Below are positions 7,454 through 16,186 of a stretch of 64,000 bases of DNA, piece by piece. The position numbers and the translations under genes are program-made. This DNA comes from Clostridia bacterium (GTDB lineage Bacteria > Bacillota > Clostridia > Christensenellales > UBA3700). The stretch lies in assembly GCA_029060025.1 (NCBI GenBank), contig JAIDUV010000027.1, forward strand, positions 36,085 through 100,084. Reading direction: 5' to 3'. The notes under the pieces are model-generated. The model was not told the DNA's origin. It saw only the letters and a program-made list of their open reading frames with translations, and searched no databases. Numbering within the stretch: the first letter of the stretch is position 1; each line of letters opens with the position of its first letter.

Positions 7454-9949
7454 TTATTTAGATTGTTTTGCTTGTTTTGCTTCTGCTTTGGCTTTTGCTT
7501 TTTCGGCTTTTTTCTTTGCCTTGTCTTCTTCGTCTCCGCCTATGTTTTTAAGTACCATACCCACGCCCTTGAAGAATTTGCCGTTCATAATCGTCACGAC
7601 GCCGTCGACCATCTTCATATTGAACATACCTTGGGAGGAGAATGCCAGCGCTCTCATTGGGGAAGTCTTCATTACTTCGTAAATCATAAGATAGTTGGGA
7701 TCGTCCTTTTTGGCTTTCATACTCATTCTTATAGCAGGCTTTGCTATCTTGAGCGCAAACCTTGCAAGTCCGCTGGTATTTGCCATATCTTCAAAAGAAT
7801 CGTCTTCGGTGAACTCGCCTTTCTTTGCAATGCGGTAATCTTCTTTGATATTCAGTCTAGCCATTGCCAAGAACTCTTCCTTGGTAATCTCTTTGTTTGC
7901 GTCTGGAGCGCAATACCAAGAATCTGCCGGAGTGGGGATGATTTCGGCGGTATCAGTTGATTTGACGGTTACGCTGTCTTGAAGACGGATATCTCTGCTT
8001 GAAGCGCCTATCATAATCTTAAATTCTCCGCTTTCTACCTGCCAATCTCCTGCATTGACGTTGTAGAAGGCAAAACTGCGTTTGTCAAGGCTGAACGTAA
8101 CTCTTTTCTTTTCGCCTGCCTTGAGGAATACCTTTTCAAAGCCTTTAAGTTGTTGGTATGGGGTATATACGCTTGATTCTACGTCGTTTACGTAAAGTTG
8201 GATTATCTCTTTGCCGTCCATATCTCCCACGTTTTGCACGTCTACTGTAGCCGTCAAAATTTCTTTGTCGGTTATGTTCTTTGAAGATAGGGTGAGATTG
8301 GAATATTCAAACTTTGTGTATGAAAGTCCGTGACCGAATGGGAAGAGTACAGGAGCGTTTGCCGTGTTGAAATATCTATATCCCACGTAAAGCCCCTCTC
8401 TGTATTCCACGCTGAATCTAGCGCCGGGGAAGTTCTGAGTTGAAGGTACGTCTTCAAGTTTGAGCGCAAATGTCTCTGCCAGTTTTCCGCAAGGATTTGC
8501 TTTGCCGAGCAGGAGATCTACGCAAGCGTCGCCAGACGACTGACCGCCGAGATACATACAAAGCACGCTGCGCACCTTGTCTATCCAAGGCATTTCCACG
8601 CTTGAGCCCATTGTGAGCACTACGTTGACGTTTTTGTTGACTTGAGTAAGTTCTTCGATCAACAAGTCGTGACTTTGAGGCATATTTATATGCTTTCTGT
8701 CAAAGCCTTCTGCTTCATATTTTTCCGGCAAGCCCGCGACTACGAGCACTGTGTCATAATTCTTTGCGAGTTCGACTGCGTTTTTGCGGAGTTTTGCATT
8801 CTTCTTGACTGATTCGTCGGAGAGGTCGTAACCGCTTGTGAATTCATATTCGATACCTGCGTCGCGCAGACTTTGTTCTACGGTTGAAATCTTGGTGCAG
8901 TTGACAAAAGAAGAGCCTGCGCCTTGGAATCTAGGCTCTATTGCAAGTTCGCCGACTAGCAAGATTTTTTGAGCCTGGAGTGGCAGCGAGCCGTCATTTT
9001 TGAGCAATACGGCGCTTTCTTTTGCGATATTCTTCGCAATCTGATAATGTTCTTCTTTGTCGTAAGTTGCGTCTTTTGGATTTTTTGTCGACTTCATAAC
9101 GAGATCGAGTATTCTATCTACAGCCGTATCAAGTACGCTCTCGTCAAGCGAGCCGTCTTGCACTGCTTTGACGATAAGTTTGTCGTTCATTCCGCCGCTT
9201 GACGGCATTTCGAGGTCGTGGCCTGCTTTGAGACCTTTCACGCGCTTGTTGGTAGCGCCCCAGTCACTGACGACTAGTCCTTCAAATCCCCATTCGTCTC
9301 TCAAGACTTTGTTAAGCAAAAATTCGTTTTCAGTTGCGTACGTATCGTTGATGAGATTATATGACGCCATAATAGTGCGCGGTTGAGATTGCTTTACTGC
9401 AATTTCAAACGGCAAAAGATAAATTTCTCTAAGCGTTCTCTCGTCGACGACGGAGTTGATAGTCATACGGTAAGTTTCTTGATTGTTTGCGCAATAGTGC
9501 TTGATTGACGTGCCGATATTCTTGCTTTGCACGCCGTCGATAAAACTTGCTGAAAGCATACCCGCAAGATATGGGTCTTCGGAGAAGTATTCAAAGTTAC
9601 GTCCGCAAAGAGGGCTTCTCTTGATATTTGTGCCGGGGCCTAGTACCAAAGCCACGTTTTCGGCTACGGCTTCTTCGCCAATTGCCTGTCCCAGTTGGTT
9701 GAGTAGCGCTTTGTCCCAAGACGACGCCGTTGCCGACGCGGTGGGGAAGCATATAGCGTCAACCGATACGTTTAGACTTGTTGAGACGCCGCTATCGTCT
9801 TGCTTTCTCAATCCGTGAGGTCCGTCGCACATCATTACGGACGGTATACCCAATCTTTCGATTGCTTTTGTGTGCCACATATCTTTGCCCGAACATAGAC
9901 TAGCCTTTTCTTCCAAAGACATTTGGGCAATTAAATCTGCATATTTCAT
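7454..9949 (-). CDS. GH3 beta-glucosidase with an extra C-terminal region
   Basis: An 831-residue family 3 glycoside hydrolase, probably a cytosolic beta-glucosidase as it lacks a signal peptide. The N-terminal barrel includes CDGPHGLR, KHYCANNQE and the nucleophile motif SDWGA (Asp229). The second alpha/beta domain and a fibronectin-III-like domain follow to about residue 670. Beyond that lie about 160 residues not typical of the family: a Trp-containing segment, a Met-rich segment (KPAIRMSMKAKK, SQGMFNMKMVDGVV) and a final Lys/Ala-rich tail. The start is placed at 9949 because GGGAG lies 8 bp upstream; the upstream in-frame ATG overlaps that site. It has its own promoter with a small inverted repeat downstream. 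Confidence 0.92.
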   Translation of the reverse strand: MKYADLIAQMSLEEKASLCSGKDMWHTKAIERLGIPSVMMCDGPHGLRKQDDSGVSTSLNVSVDAICFPTASATASSWDKALLNQLGQAIGEEAVAENVALVLGPGTNIKRSPLCGRNFEYFSEDPYLAGMLSASFIDGVQSKNIGTSIKHYCANNQETYRMTINSVVDERTLREIYLLPFEIAVKQSQPRTIMASYNLINDTYATENEFLLNKVLRDEWGFEGLVVSDWGATNKRVKGLKAGHDLEMPSSGGMNDKLIVKAVQDGSLDESVLDTAVDRILDLVMKSTKNPKDATYDKEEHYQIAKNIAKESAVLLKNDGSLPLQAQKILLVGELAIEPRFQGAGSSFVNCTKISTVEQSLRDAGIEYEFTSGYDLSDESVKKNAKLRKNAVELAKNYDTVLVVAGLPEKYEAEGFDRKHINMPQSHDLLIEELTQVNKNVNVVLTMGSSVEMPWIDKVRSVLCMYLGGQSSGDACVDLLLGKANPCGKLAETFALKLEDVPSTQNFPGARFSVEYREGLYVGYRYFNTANAPVLFPFGHGLSYTKFEYSNLTLSSKNITDKEILTATVDVQNVGDMDGKEIIQLYVNDVESSVYTPYQQLKGFEKVFLKAGEKKRVTFSLDKRSFAFYNVNAGDWQVESGEFKIMIGASSRDIRLQDSVTVKSTDTAEIIPTPADSWYCAPDANKEITKEEFLAMARLNIKEDYRIAKKGEFTEDDSFEDMANTSGLARFALKIAKPAIRMSMKAKKDDPNYLMIYEVMKTSPMRALAFSSQGMFNMKMVDGVVTIMNGKFFKGVGMVLKNIGGDEEDKAKKKAEKAKAKAEAKQAKQSK

Positions 9950-9965
9950 AAAGTTCACTCCCATT

Positions 9966-9980
9966 GTTATCTAAAATAAC
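9966..9980. promoter_or_regulatory. Inverted repeat in the GH3 leader, candidate operator
   Basis: GTTAT-CTAAA-ATAAC, a perfect 5-bp inverted repeat between the -10 box and the ribosome site of the GH3 gene. It could bind a repressor, but the arms are short. Confidence 0.3.
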
Positions 9981-9986
9981 ATTATA

Positions 9987-10015
9987 ATAATATCATATAA
10001 AAATAGCAATTTCAA
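9987..10015 (-). promoter_or_regulatory. Promoter of the GH3 gene
   Basis: On the minus strand: TTGAAA (10015-10010), 17-bp spacer ending in TGA, TATTAT (9992-9987). Confidence 0.7.
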
Positions 10016-10147
10016 TAATTTTTTATAGAAATTTGTTGATTTGACATATAAAAACTATGGTTTTTTAATTTATTTTGCATTTTTATATTTGAAGCGAAGA
10101 TTGATTTATGGCAAAAAAATTTTGCAAAGGGAAGTGATTTAGAGTAC

Positions 10148-10173
10148 GAAAAATACGGCATTTCTGCCGTATT
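10148..10173 (-). terminator. Terminator of the small XRE regulator gene
   Basis: AATACGGCA and TGCCGTATT form a perfect stem with a 4-nt loop, followed on the minus strand by a T-run. A second perfect inverted repeat, AGATATAAG..CTTATATCT (10191-10219), lies between it and the gene end. Confidence 0.75.
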
Positions 10174-10236
10174 CCGTCATTTTACATACTAGATATAAGT
10201 CGACAAGCGTCTTATATCTATACGCTTAAGAGTAAA

Positions 10237-10452
10237 TTACTCGCTCTTGCTTACAGGGGTATGTCCTACGAGTTCGTCGAGAGACACTTCAAGATAATCT
10301 GCAAGAATGCAAAGTCCTTCTATACTTGGTTGGCAAGTGCCGTTCTCATAATGAGAAATGGTACGTTGCGATACGCCGAGCAATTCTGCAAGGACGGTTT
10401 GAGATACTCTTTTGAGTTTTCTGAAGATTCTTAAATTTTTGCTAAAATTCAT
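10237..10452 (-). CDS. Small XRE-family helix-turn-helix regulator
   Basis: A 71-residue DNA-binding protein consisting of one HTH domain of the Cro/C1 (XRE) type. The core SQTVLAELLGVSQRTISHYENG is the classic helix-turn-helix, followed by QPSIEGLCILADYLEVSLDELVG. It probably acts as a dimeric transcription repressor; the target is unknown. The ATG at 10452 is favoured because GAGAGG lies 8 bp upstream; the in-frame GTG three codons earlier overlaps this site. It is monocistronic and lies between the divergent GLUG lipoprotein gene and the co-oriented GH3 gene, either of which could be regulated. Confidence 0.88.
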   Translation of the reverse strand: MNFSKNLRIFRKLKRVSQTVLAELLGVSQRTISHYENGTCQPSIEGLCILADYLEVSLDELVGHTPVSKSE

Positions 10453-10519
10453 TGTTGACACCTCTCTTTTGTCTTTTTATGTAGTTATTTTCAAGACGTT
10501 TTTGACGCCTTGCATAAAC

Positions 10520-10548
10520 AATATAGCATATTTTTGTGCTGATTTCAA
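10520..10548 (-). promoter_or_regulatory. Promoter of the small XRE regulator gene
   Basis: On the minus strand: TTGAAA (10548-10543), 17-bp spacer, TATATT (10525-10520). From here to 10884 the gap is AT-rich and I see no further structured element. Confidence 0.6.
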
Positions 10549-10884
10549 GAGTATTTTAAAATTATTTTGTCACAATTTGCAAAATTTATAAAAAATTTAG
10601 CGTTTTCAGAAAGAATTCGCGTTGGGTGTCTATTACTTGCTCAAAATAATGTTTTTACAATGAGAATTTATAAATTATGTTGTTTATATGGCGTTATTTT
10701 GCTTTTGTTGCTAAATATCTTAAGCATACTTGGCAAATTTGAATAACTATTCAGTATAGGAGTTTTTGTTATTTAAATGTCTTTAGAGACAACTTTGAGA
10801 GGAAAGTAGGTAGAAGAGCGGCAATTATAAATAATTGTATTTTGTTCAACGCATAATATTTATATATAAATAATTCTTAAACAG

Positions 10885-10913
10885 TTGATATTATAAAAGG
10901 TGTTTGTTATAAT
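10885..10913 (+). promoter_or_regulatory. Promoter of the large GLUG lipoprotein gene
   Basis: TTGATA at 10885-10890, 17-bp spacer, TATAAT at 10908-10913, followed by AAGGAG and the ATG at 10947. Confidence 0.8.
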
Positions 10914-10946
10914 AAAACAGTACAACCAAGGTTAAAAGGAGTGAAT

Positions 10947-13900
10947 ATGAGAAATAAAATCAACGTGATAGTCTGCATAATGATTGTTGCGTGCGTGGCA
11001 ATATTCGCAGTTGCGTGCGCGCCGAAGGATGCGGACGGATTGATAAAACTCGCTACGCCAAGCAATTTGGCGCTCAACGGAAGTGTGTTGAGTTGGGACG
11101 AAGTAGAAAATGCCAAAGAGTATTTTATTTCCGTTGACGGCGTGGAGAATGAGCAGAGCGTGAATACTACGACTTGCGATTTGAGCGCAATGGTCACAGG
11201 GTATGGCAATTTTACAATTGCAGTGAGAGCGTACGGTGACGGAAAAAAATACGGCACCAGTGACAAGAGCGCGGCGATCGTGTACCACAAAGGCAATGCT
11301 TTGGACACGCCTGTCGTGACTATTACTGACAAGGTTGCGTCTTGGAATGCTGTCGATAAGGCTGTAGATTATTCCGTCAGAGTCACTGGCGAAAAGGGCG
11401 CGGTGCTTGACGAAGTCACAAGTGACGCGTTGTCTTATAATTTTGCAGACAAAAAGACTTCTGACAGTGAGGAAGAAAAAGAACTTTACGGTGACTACGG
11501 CGCTTATAGGATAAGCGTAATAGCAAATCCTGCGTCTGACAATATTGAGTATTCGTCTTCTTTGGCAGGTACGGCAACTTATTATAATTCGACGGTGTTG
11601 TCAGTGCCTAAATTTACAGATATGACGGGCACGACTATAAGATGGGGAGCAGTCTCCAATGCCACCAACTATACCTTGAGAAAGACTTATGAGGACGGCA
11701 CTTATGAAGACGCGGTCGTCACTGGTACGAGTTATGCTTATCGTACAAAATTCAATCTTGAGAAGGTTGGCGAATATACTTTCACGATTAGAGCAAACGG
11801 TGACAATCAAGTGTATTACACAAGTGATTTCAGCGAAAAGGATAGCGAATACGTCGTCAACAAACTTGCGTCCGTAGACGCTAAGGATATGTCGTTGACT
11901 TACGATCAAAACGGCAAGGCAACACTTACTTGGAAGATATCTGCAGATTCGCTTGCTACTGAATTTACGCTCAACTTGAGCGCATTGTTGCCCGACGGAA
12001 GCGTCAAGTTGGAAAGCAGTATTTTGCAAAAGACCATTTCCAACAAGATTGTTTTCGTAGTGGCAGACGTATACGATTTTTATAAGTATGATACGGACGG
12101 AGAAAGCCTTGTAAAGGAAGAGAAGACCATACTCGTATATAATATGAACGGATACGCTAAGGTGCGTTATGACGGCAAAGATTACTTCCTCAAGGATAAA
12201 GAGGACAAGGACGTAATGTGGAAGAATTATGCTCCCAGCGCAAGCGTAGATATAATTTGCGATATGAGCAATCCCGACGAAATAAAGTTTGTCAATGAGC
12301 GCAAGGAGTACACTAATCCGGAAGACGGCGCAATTTTGAGCCAAAAGACTGGAGAAACCCAAGACGTATTAGGCACAGACGGAAAACAACTTTTCTATTA
12401 TGAAAAAGTCGACGGCGAGACGGAGATTGAAGTAAAACAGGACGTTGAGTACGATGCCGACGGCGTAACCGTCAAGTATCATACTTTTGAGATTATGCTC
12501 GACGATATATTCATCAAGAAGAACAGCGAAGAGGGCGAAGACCCATACGAATATTTGATAAGTGACAATGCTTATTACGGCTTGCTTTACGACGTGTCGA
12601 TATCTGCGGACAATACTTCCAAGAATTTTGTGGTAAGTCAAAGCGTGTCGACAGACGGACAGTATATGAGTTATAAGATACCGAAAAAGGAAAACGGTAA
12701 ATTCGTTGTGACCAACACCGGTGAGTACGCTTACATTATACTCAATTCATTTATCAATCCTAATAATACTGACGAGTTTTCTATTGAAGACAATATCAAC
12801 TTCAACGGATATGAGATAGCGCAAATTGAGACATTCAGTGGCGTTATCAACGGCAATAAGCATACAGTTTCGGGTATCGTCATTGGCAACAAAGTGATGA
12901 CGCAAAACGGCGTAATGAAGAACGACAGTTCAGGTGATCTTGAGTATTCTATGTTTGTCAATATTGACGGCAACGGAAATTCAAACAAAGGTATTATCCA
13001 GAATATATTCTACGTTGGTATGAGTTTTGTAGGGTATGACAAAGAAGACCTTGGCGAGAGTGTGACGTCTATAAAAGTTGCGCCTATTGCTATCAACAAT
13101 AAGGGCACTATCCGCGATGCGCTTGTGCAAAGTGACTCCATCAAGGCAGAGGGCGCTCAAGTTGCAGGTATGGTAATCAACAACTACGGATATATCAACA
13201 CGGCTTCTGTATACGCTCAACTTGAGGGTATGACCGTAGGCGGTGTAATGATCAACAACGCAGAAAATACTCTTGTGGCATTCGTAGGCTTCTATGGCAA
13301 GGTTACGGCTACGCTTTCGGATATTCTGACTGACGGTGTGACTAGCGTAGGCGGAGCAGGATTTGCAGTCAACAACGACGGCTCTATTGCAGACAGTTTT
13401 TCGATTGGAGACGTAAGCGTCACGGCGGCAGGACTTGACAGCGTGTACGCAGGCGGATTTGTTGCTGTCAACAACGGTAATATCGGACAGTCGTACAGCG
13501 GAGAATTTACTCTCAACAATCCTGACGTCAACACCGTGGTAGCCAACGGTGACAATGCGTATGCAGGCGGTTTCGTAGGACTAAATACTGGTGAAATCAG
13601 ATCAAGTTATTCAACCAACAAGGCTACGGCAAGTATGTACTCCGGCGGATTTGTAGGCTTCAACGACGCGACCGTAATAAGTTGTTATTCCACGGGCGGT
13701 ACGACGCGTACCGGTGAGAACAAAGGCTCGTTCGTAGGTAAAAACAATGGAAATATTGACAAGAGCGTATGTTATTCTACAGACAGTTGGGCAGAAGACA
13801 GCGTCGTAGAAGTGTTGAAATCAAGCGAAAAACTTGGTGATATTATCAATATACTTTACGGAGAGGACGAGGCTGTAATGGTGCTTTTGCGAGAGCAAGG

Positions 13901-14150
13901 ATACCGCAACCCGCTTATCAAAGGACTTATCTATTTGGTAAGGAATAGCAACGATACTAGCGAGGATAGAAATATTGTAACAATGCGTCCTTCGCAGACC
14001 GTTGACACGCAAGGCGTAGCGTTCAATCGCGAAGTCAAAGACGTGGAATCTACCTTGCACGGTGATAATACTAAGAAAGGTAACAGAATAGTTATCGAAC
14101 TCAGTTGCGACAACCTTCCGTCAAGATACGTTTACGGATACGTCAATTAA
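10947..14150 (+). CDS. Large secreted lipoprotein with fibronectin-like and GLUG repeats
   Basis: A 1067-residue exported protein. The N-terminus has a short basic start, a hydrophobic core and a Cys in FAVAC at about residue 24, fitting a lipoprotein signal peptide although the -3 residue is not Leu. Three or four beta-sandwich modules follow, each opening in the style SNLALNGSVLSWDEVENAKEY, like fibronectin type III folds. From about residue 600 onward come repeats of the GLUG kind (GGFVGLNTGEIRSSYST, GGFVGFNDATVISCYST), a motif of cell-surface proteins thought to form beta-helices. GLUG repeats are not catalytic; a role in adhesion or glycan binding is inferred. The ATG at 10947 follows AAGGAG by 5 bp. 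A second GLUG lipoprotein occurs at 57285. Confidence 0.85.
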   Translation: MRNKINVIVCIMIVACVAIFAVACAPKDADGLIKLATPSNLALNGSVLSWDEVENAKEYFISVDGVENEQSVNTTTCDLSAMVTGYGNFTIAVRAYGDGKKYGTSDKSAAIVYHKGNALDTPVVTITDKVASWNAVDKAVDYSVRVTGEKGAVLDEVTSDALSYNFADKKTSDSEEEKELYGDYGAYRISVIANPASDNIEYSSSLAGTATYYNSTVLSVPKFTDMTGTTIRWGAVSNATNYTLRKTYEDGTYEDAVVTGTSYAYRTKFNLEKVGEYTFTIRANGDNQVYYTSDFSEKDSEYVVNKLASVDAKDMSLTYDQNGKATLTWKISADSLATEFTLNLSALLPDGSVKLESSILQKTISNKIVFVVADVYDFYKYDTDGESLVKEEKTILVYNMNGYAKVRYDGKDYFLKDKEDKDVMWKNYAPSASVDIICDMSNPDEIKFVNERKEYTNPEDGAILSQKTGETQDVLGTDGKQLFYYEKVDGETEIEVKQDVEYDADGVTVKYHTFEIMLDDIFIKKNSEEGEDPYEYLISDNAYYGLLYDVSISADNTSKNFVVSQSVSTDGQYMSYKIPKKENGKFVVTNTGEYAYIILNSFINPNNTDEFSIEDNINFNGYEIAQIETFSGVINGNKHTVSGIVIGNKVMTQNGVMKNDSSGDLEYSMFVNIDGNGNSNKGIIQNIFYVGMSFVGYDKEDLGESVTSIKVAPIAINNKGTIRDALVQSDSIKAEGAQVAGMVINNYGYINTASVYAQLEGMTVGGVMINNAENTLVAFVGFYGKVTATLSDILTDGVTSVGGAGFAVNNDGSIADSFSIGDVSVTAAGLDSVYAGGFVAVNNGNIGQSYSGEFTLNNPDVNTVVANGDNAYAGGFVGLNTGEIRSSYSTNKATASMYSGGFVGFNDATVISCYSTGGTTRTGENKGSFVGKNNGNIDKSVCYSTDSWAEDSVVEVLKSSEKLGDIINILYGEDEAVMVLLREQGYRNPLIKGLIYLVRNSNDTSEDRNIVTMRPSQTVDTQGVAFNREVKDVESTLHGDNTKKGNRIVIELSCDNLPSRYVYGYVN

Positions 14151-14227
14151 GTTTACGGCAACAAGTACGATGACGCTTGCCAAAAAACTATCTTGACATA
14201 AAATTCGTAATTTTAGTATATGTCTAT

Positions 14228-14260
14228 CTCCCTTCTCGTCCAACGAGAGGGGAGTTTTTT
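14228..14260 (+). terminator. Terminator of the large lipoprotein gene
   Basis: CTCCCTTCTCG and CGAGAGGGGAG form an 11-bp stem with one G-T pair, followed by TTTTTT. Confidence 0.92.
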
Positions 14261-14332
14261 AATGCAGTTGCTCTATTGATTTATATTGTATAATATGTTA
14301 TTATTTATATATTAAGGAATATGGGAGGCATT

Positions 14333-15895
14333 ATGAACGACCAAGAGAGAATCGAAAAATACGTGTCTATTGTGCCAAATATGAGGCAGAAGGCTATTCA
14401 AAGGAAACGATTCAACGTATTTTTCCACTATGGTACCAATACTTTTTCTGCAAAAGAATGGGGTGACGGCAAGGCTGATCCTCAACTTTTCAATCCAACT
14501 GAGCAAGACACCGACCAATGGGTGCAAACTGTCAAGGAGGCGGGCGCATACGGAGTTATACTAACTTGTAAGCATCACGACGGCTTTTGTCTTTGGCAGA
14601 CCAAGACGACGGATTACAGCGTTGCGCAATCTCCTTACAAGGGAGGCAAAGGCGACATAGTCAAAGAGGTGTCTGACAGTTGCAGAAAATACGGAATTAA
14701 GTTTGGAATATACCTCTCTCCGTGGGATAGAAATCACGAGGCGTACGGTACTGACAGATACAATGACGTATATTGTCAACAACTTGAAGAACTTTTGACA
14801 GGATACGGCGAGGTATTCTGCGTATGGTTGGACGGCGCTTGCGGATCTTATATGGACGGTAAGCCTAAGCAAGTGTATGACTGGGATAGATACTTTTCGA
14901 CGATTAGCAGACTTGCTCCAAATGCGTGTATTTCCAATTGCGGACCTGACGTGCGTTGGGTGGGCAATGAAGGCGGTTTTGCAAGAGAGAGCGAGTGGAA
15001 TGTGGTTCCTAAGTTTGCTTTTGACATTCAATCTATAGAGGCAACGTCACAGCAGAGTGACGACAGCAATTTTGCCAAAAAGGAAGCGGATATCATATCT
15101 CCTGACTTGGGAAGCAGAGACTTTTTGAAGAACTTTGACAATTTTATATGGTATCCTGCCGAAGTCGACGTGTCTATAAGACCTGGCTGGTTTTATCACA
15201 AATCGCAAGACAAAGCCGTGCGCAGTCTTAAAAATCTGTTGAAGATATACTATAATTCTGTGGGAGGCAACTCTATTTTGCTTCTCAATGTACCGCCGGA
15301 TAGACGAGGGTTGCTTCACGAAACAGACGTCAAGAGACTTCAAGAACTTGGCAAGCATATCCAAGAGAGTGAGCGTCAACTGTTGAAAATAAAATCGGCG
15401 TCTGCTCCTGTTGCGGAAGAAGGATGCGACATACAGGGGGCGCTGGAGTATTCTTTTGACGAGACGACCTTAGACCCGATAAATTATTATACTCCTAAAA
15501 AAGAGCAGGATAATTACGAGATAGAACTCGTCTTAGAGCAACCTGCAAAAATCAACAGAGTTAAGTTGATAGAAAACGTGGCTTTTTCTCAACGCATAGA
15601 GACTTTTGAAATATATGCTTTTGTCAATGGTAAATACAAGAAAGTATATGACGGAACTACGGTGGGATATTGCAGAATTGCTACATTCAAGGCAGTGACG
15701 GCAGAAAAAATAAAAATCGTGTTGACAAGCGTACGTAAAAAACCGTACATAGAGTTTATAGGCATTTATTCCGACAATGGCGTACTTATCAAGGAGACTT
15801 TGCGTCAAAGATTTGTCAAATGGTTGCACCATATAAATTATATAATTTATATAAATAGAGAAAACAAAAAGAAAAAGAAGAAAGATACTCAATAA
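14333..15895 (+). CDS. GH29 alpha-L-fucosidase
   Basis: A 520-residue family 29 glycoside hydrolase that would release L-fucose from glycans. Family features are RFNVFFHYGTNTFS near the N-terminus, CKHHDGFCLW, the strand FGIYLSPWDRN and the nucleophile Asp167 in VWLDGACG. The C-terminal third is a beta-sandwich of the F5/8 or carbohydrate-binding type. There is no signal peptide, so it should act on imported oligosaccharides. The last residues are strongly basic (ENKKKKKKDTQ), which is unusual. The ATG at 14333 follows GGGAGG by 6 bp. Fucosidases in gut anaerobes usually target host mucin or milk glycans; here that is inference. Confidence 0.9.
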   Translation: MNDQERIEKYVSIVPNMRQKAIQRKRFNVFFHYGTNTFSAKEWGDGKADPQLFNPTEQDTDQWVQTVKEAGAYGVILTCKHHDGFCLWQTKTTDYSVAQSPYKGGKGDIVKEVSDSCRKYGIKFGIYLSPWDRNHEAYGTDRYNDVYCQQLEELLTGYGEVFCVWLDGACGSYMDGKPKQVYDWDRYFSTISRLAPNACISNCGPDVRWVGNEGGFARESEWNVVPKFAFDIQSIEATSQQSDDSNFAKKEADIISPDLGSRDFLKNFDNFIWYPAEVDVSIRPGWFYHKSQDKAVRSLKNLLKIYYNSVGGNSILLLNVPPDRRGLLHETDVKRLQELGKHIQESERQLLKIKSASAPVAEEGCDIQGALEYSFDETTLDPINYYTPKKEQDNYEIELVLEQPAKINRVKLIENVAFSQRIETFEIYAFVNGKYKKVYDGTTVGYCRIATFKAVTAEKIKIVLTSVRKKPYIEFIGIYSDNGVLIKETLRQRFVKWLHHINYIIYINRENKKKKKKDTQ

Positions 15896-15944
15896 TTAAA
15901 ATGATTTTAACAAAAAATATAGATAAATTTGACATAAATTGGTA

Positions 15945-15973
15945 TTGACAAGATTATATTTATCAATTATAAT
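15945..15973 (+). promoter_or_regulatory. Perfect consensus promoter with no annotated gene behind it
   Basis: TTGACA at 15945-15950, exactly 17 bp, TATAAT at 15968-15973. This is the best sigma-70-type promoter in the window, and it is followed by a terminator only about 50 bp downstream. Confidence 0.85.
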
Positions 15974-15979
15974 ATAAGT

Positions 15980-16057
15980 GTAGATGTTTAGTAGTGTAAA
16001 ACGTTTACTTTCTCCTTGTGTAAGATACGGACTGTAAAAGCAGTTCGTATCTTTTTT
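15980..16057 (+). ncRNA. Putative short transcript (about 75 nt), sRNA or attenuated leader
   Basis: A transcript starting near 15980 from the consensus promoter would end at the terminator 16022-16057, whose 13-bp stem (one G-T pair) has a 6-nt loop and a T-run. Inside lies GTAAA-ACG-TTTAC, a small hairpin. A 17-codon frame at 15984-16037 (MFSSVKRLLSPCVRYGL) begins about 4 nt from the predicted 5' end and stops inside the terminator loop. It could be a free small RNA, or a leader controlling the marR-MATE operon that starts 130 bp further on. The family is not recognised. Confidence 0.5.
16022..16057 (+). terminator. Terminator of the short transcript
   Basis: AAGATACGGACTG pairs with CAGTTCGTATCTT over 13 positions with one G-T, followed by six T. 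Confidence 0.9.
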
Positions 16058-16123
16058 ATTTATTTTATTTTTCGCAGCGGTTAATTTAGTTATAAATTTA
16101 AATCATAAGTGTCGTCAATTTGG

Positions 16124-16152
16124 TTGACTTTATATTTTTAATTGAATATAAT
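16124..16152 (+). promoter_or_regulatory. Promoter of marR-MATE
   Basis: TTGACT at 16124-16129, 17-bp spacer, TATAAT at 16147-16152. Confidence 0.85.
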
Positions 16153-16158
16153 ATAGAA

Positions 16159-16174
16159 AGTCCGAAATCGGACT
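16159..16174. promoter_or_regulatory. Probable MarR operator
   Basis: AGTCCGA-AA-TCGGACT, a perfect 16-bp palindrome covering the expected transcription start of the marR-MATE operon. A site here would let a MarR dimer block its own promoter. Confidence 0.65.
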
Positions 16175-16186
16175 AACGGAGAACTT

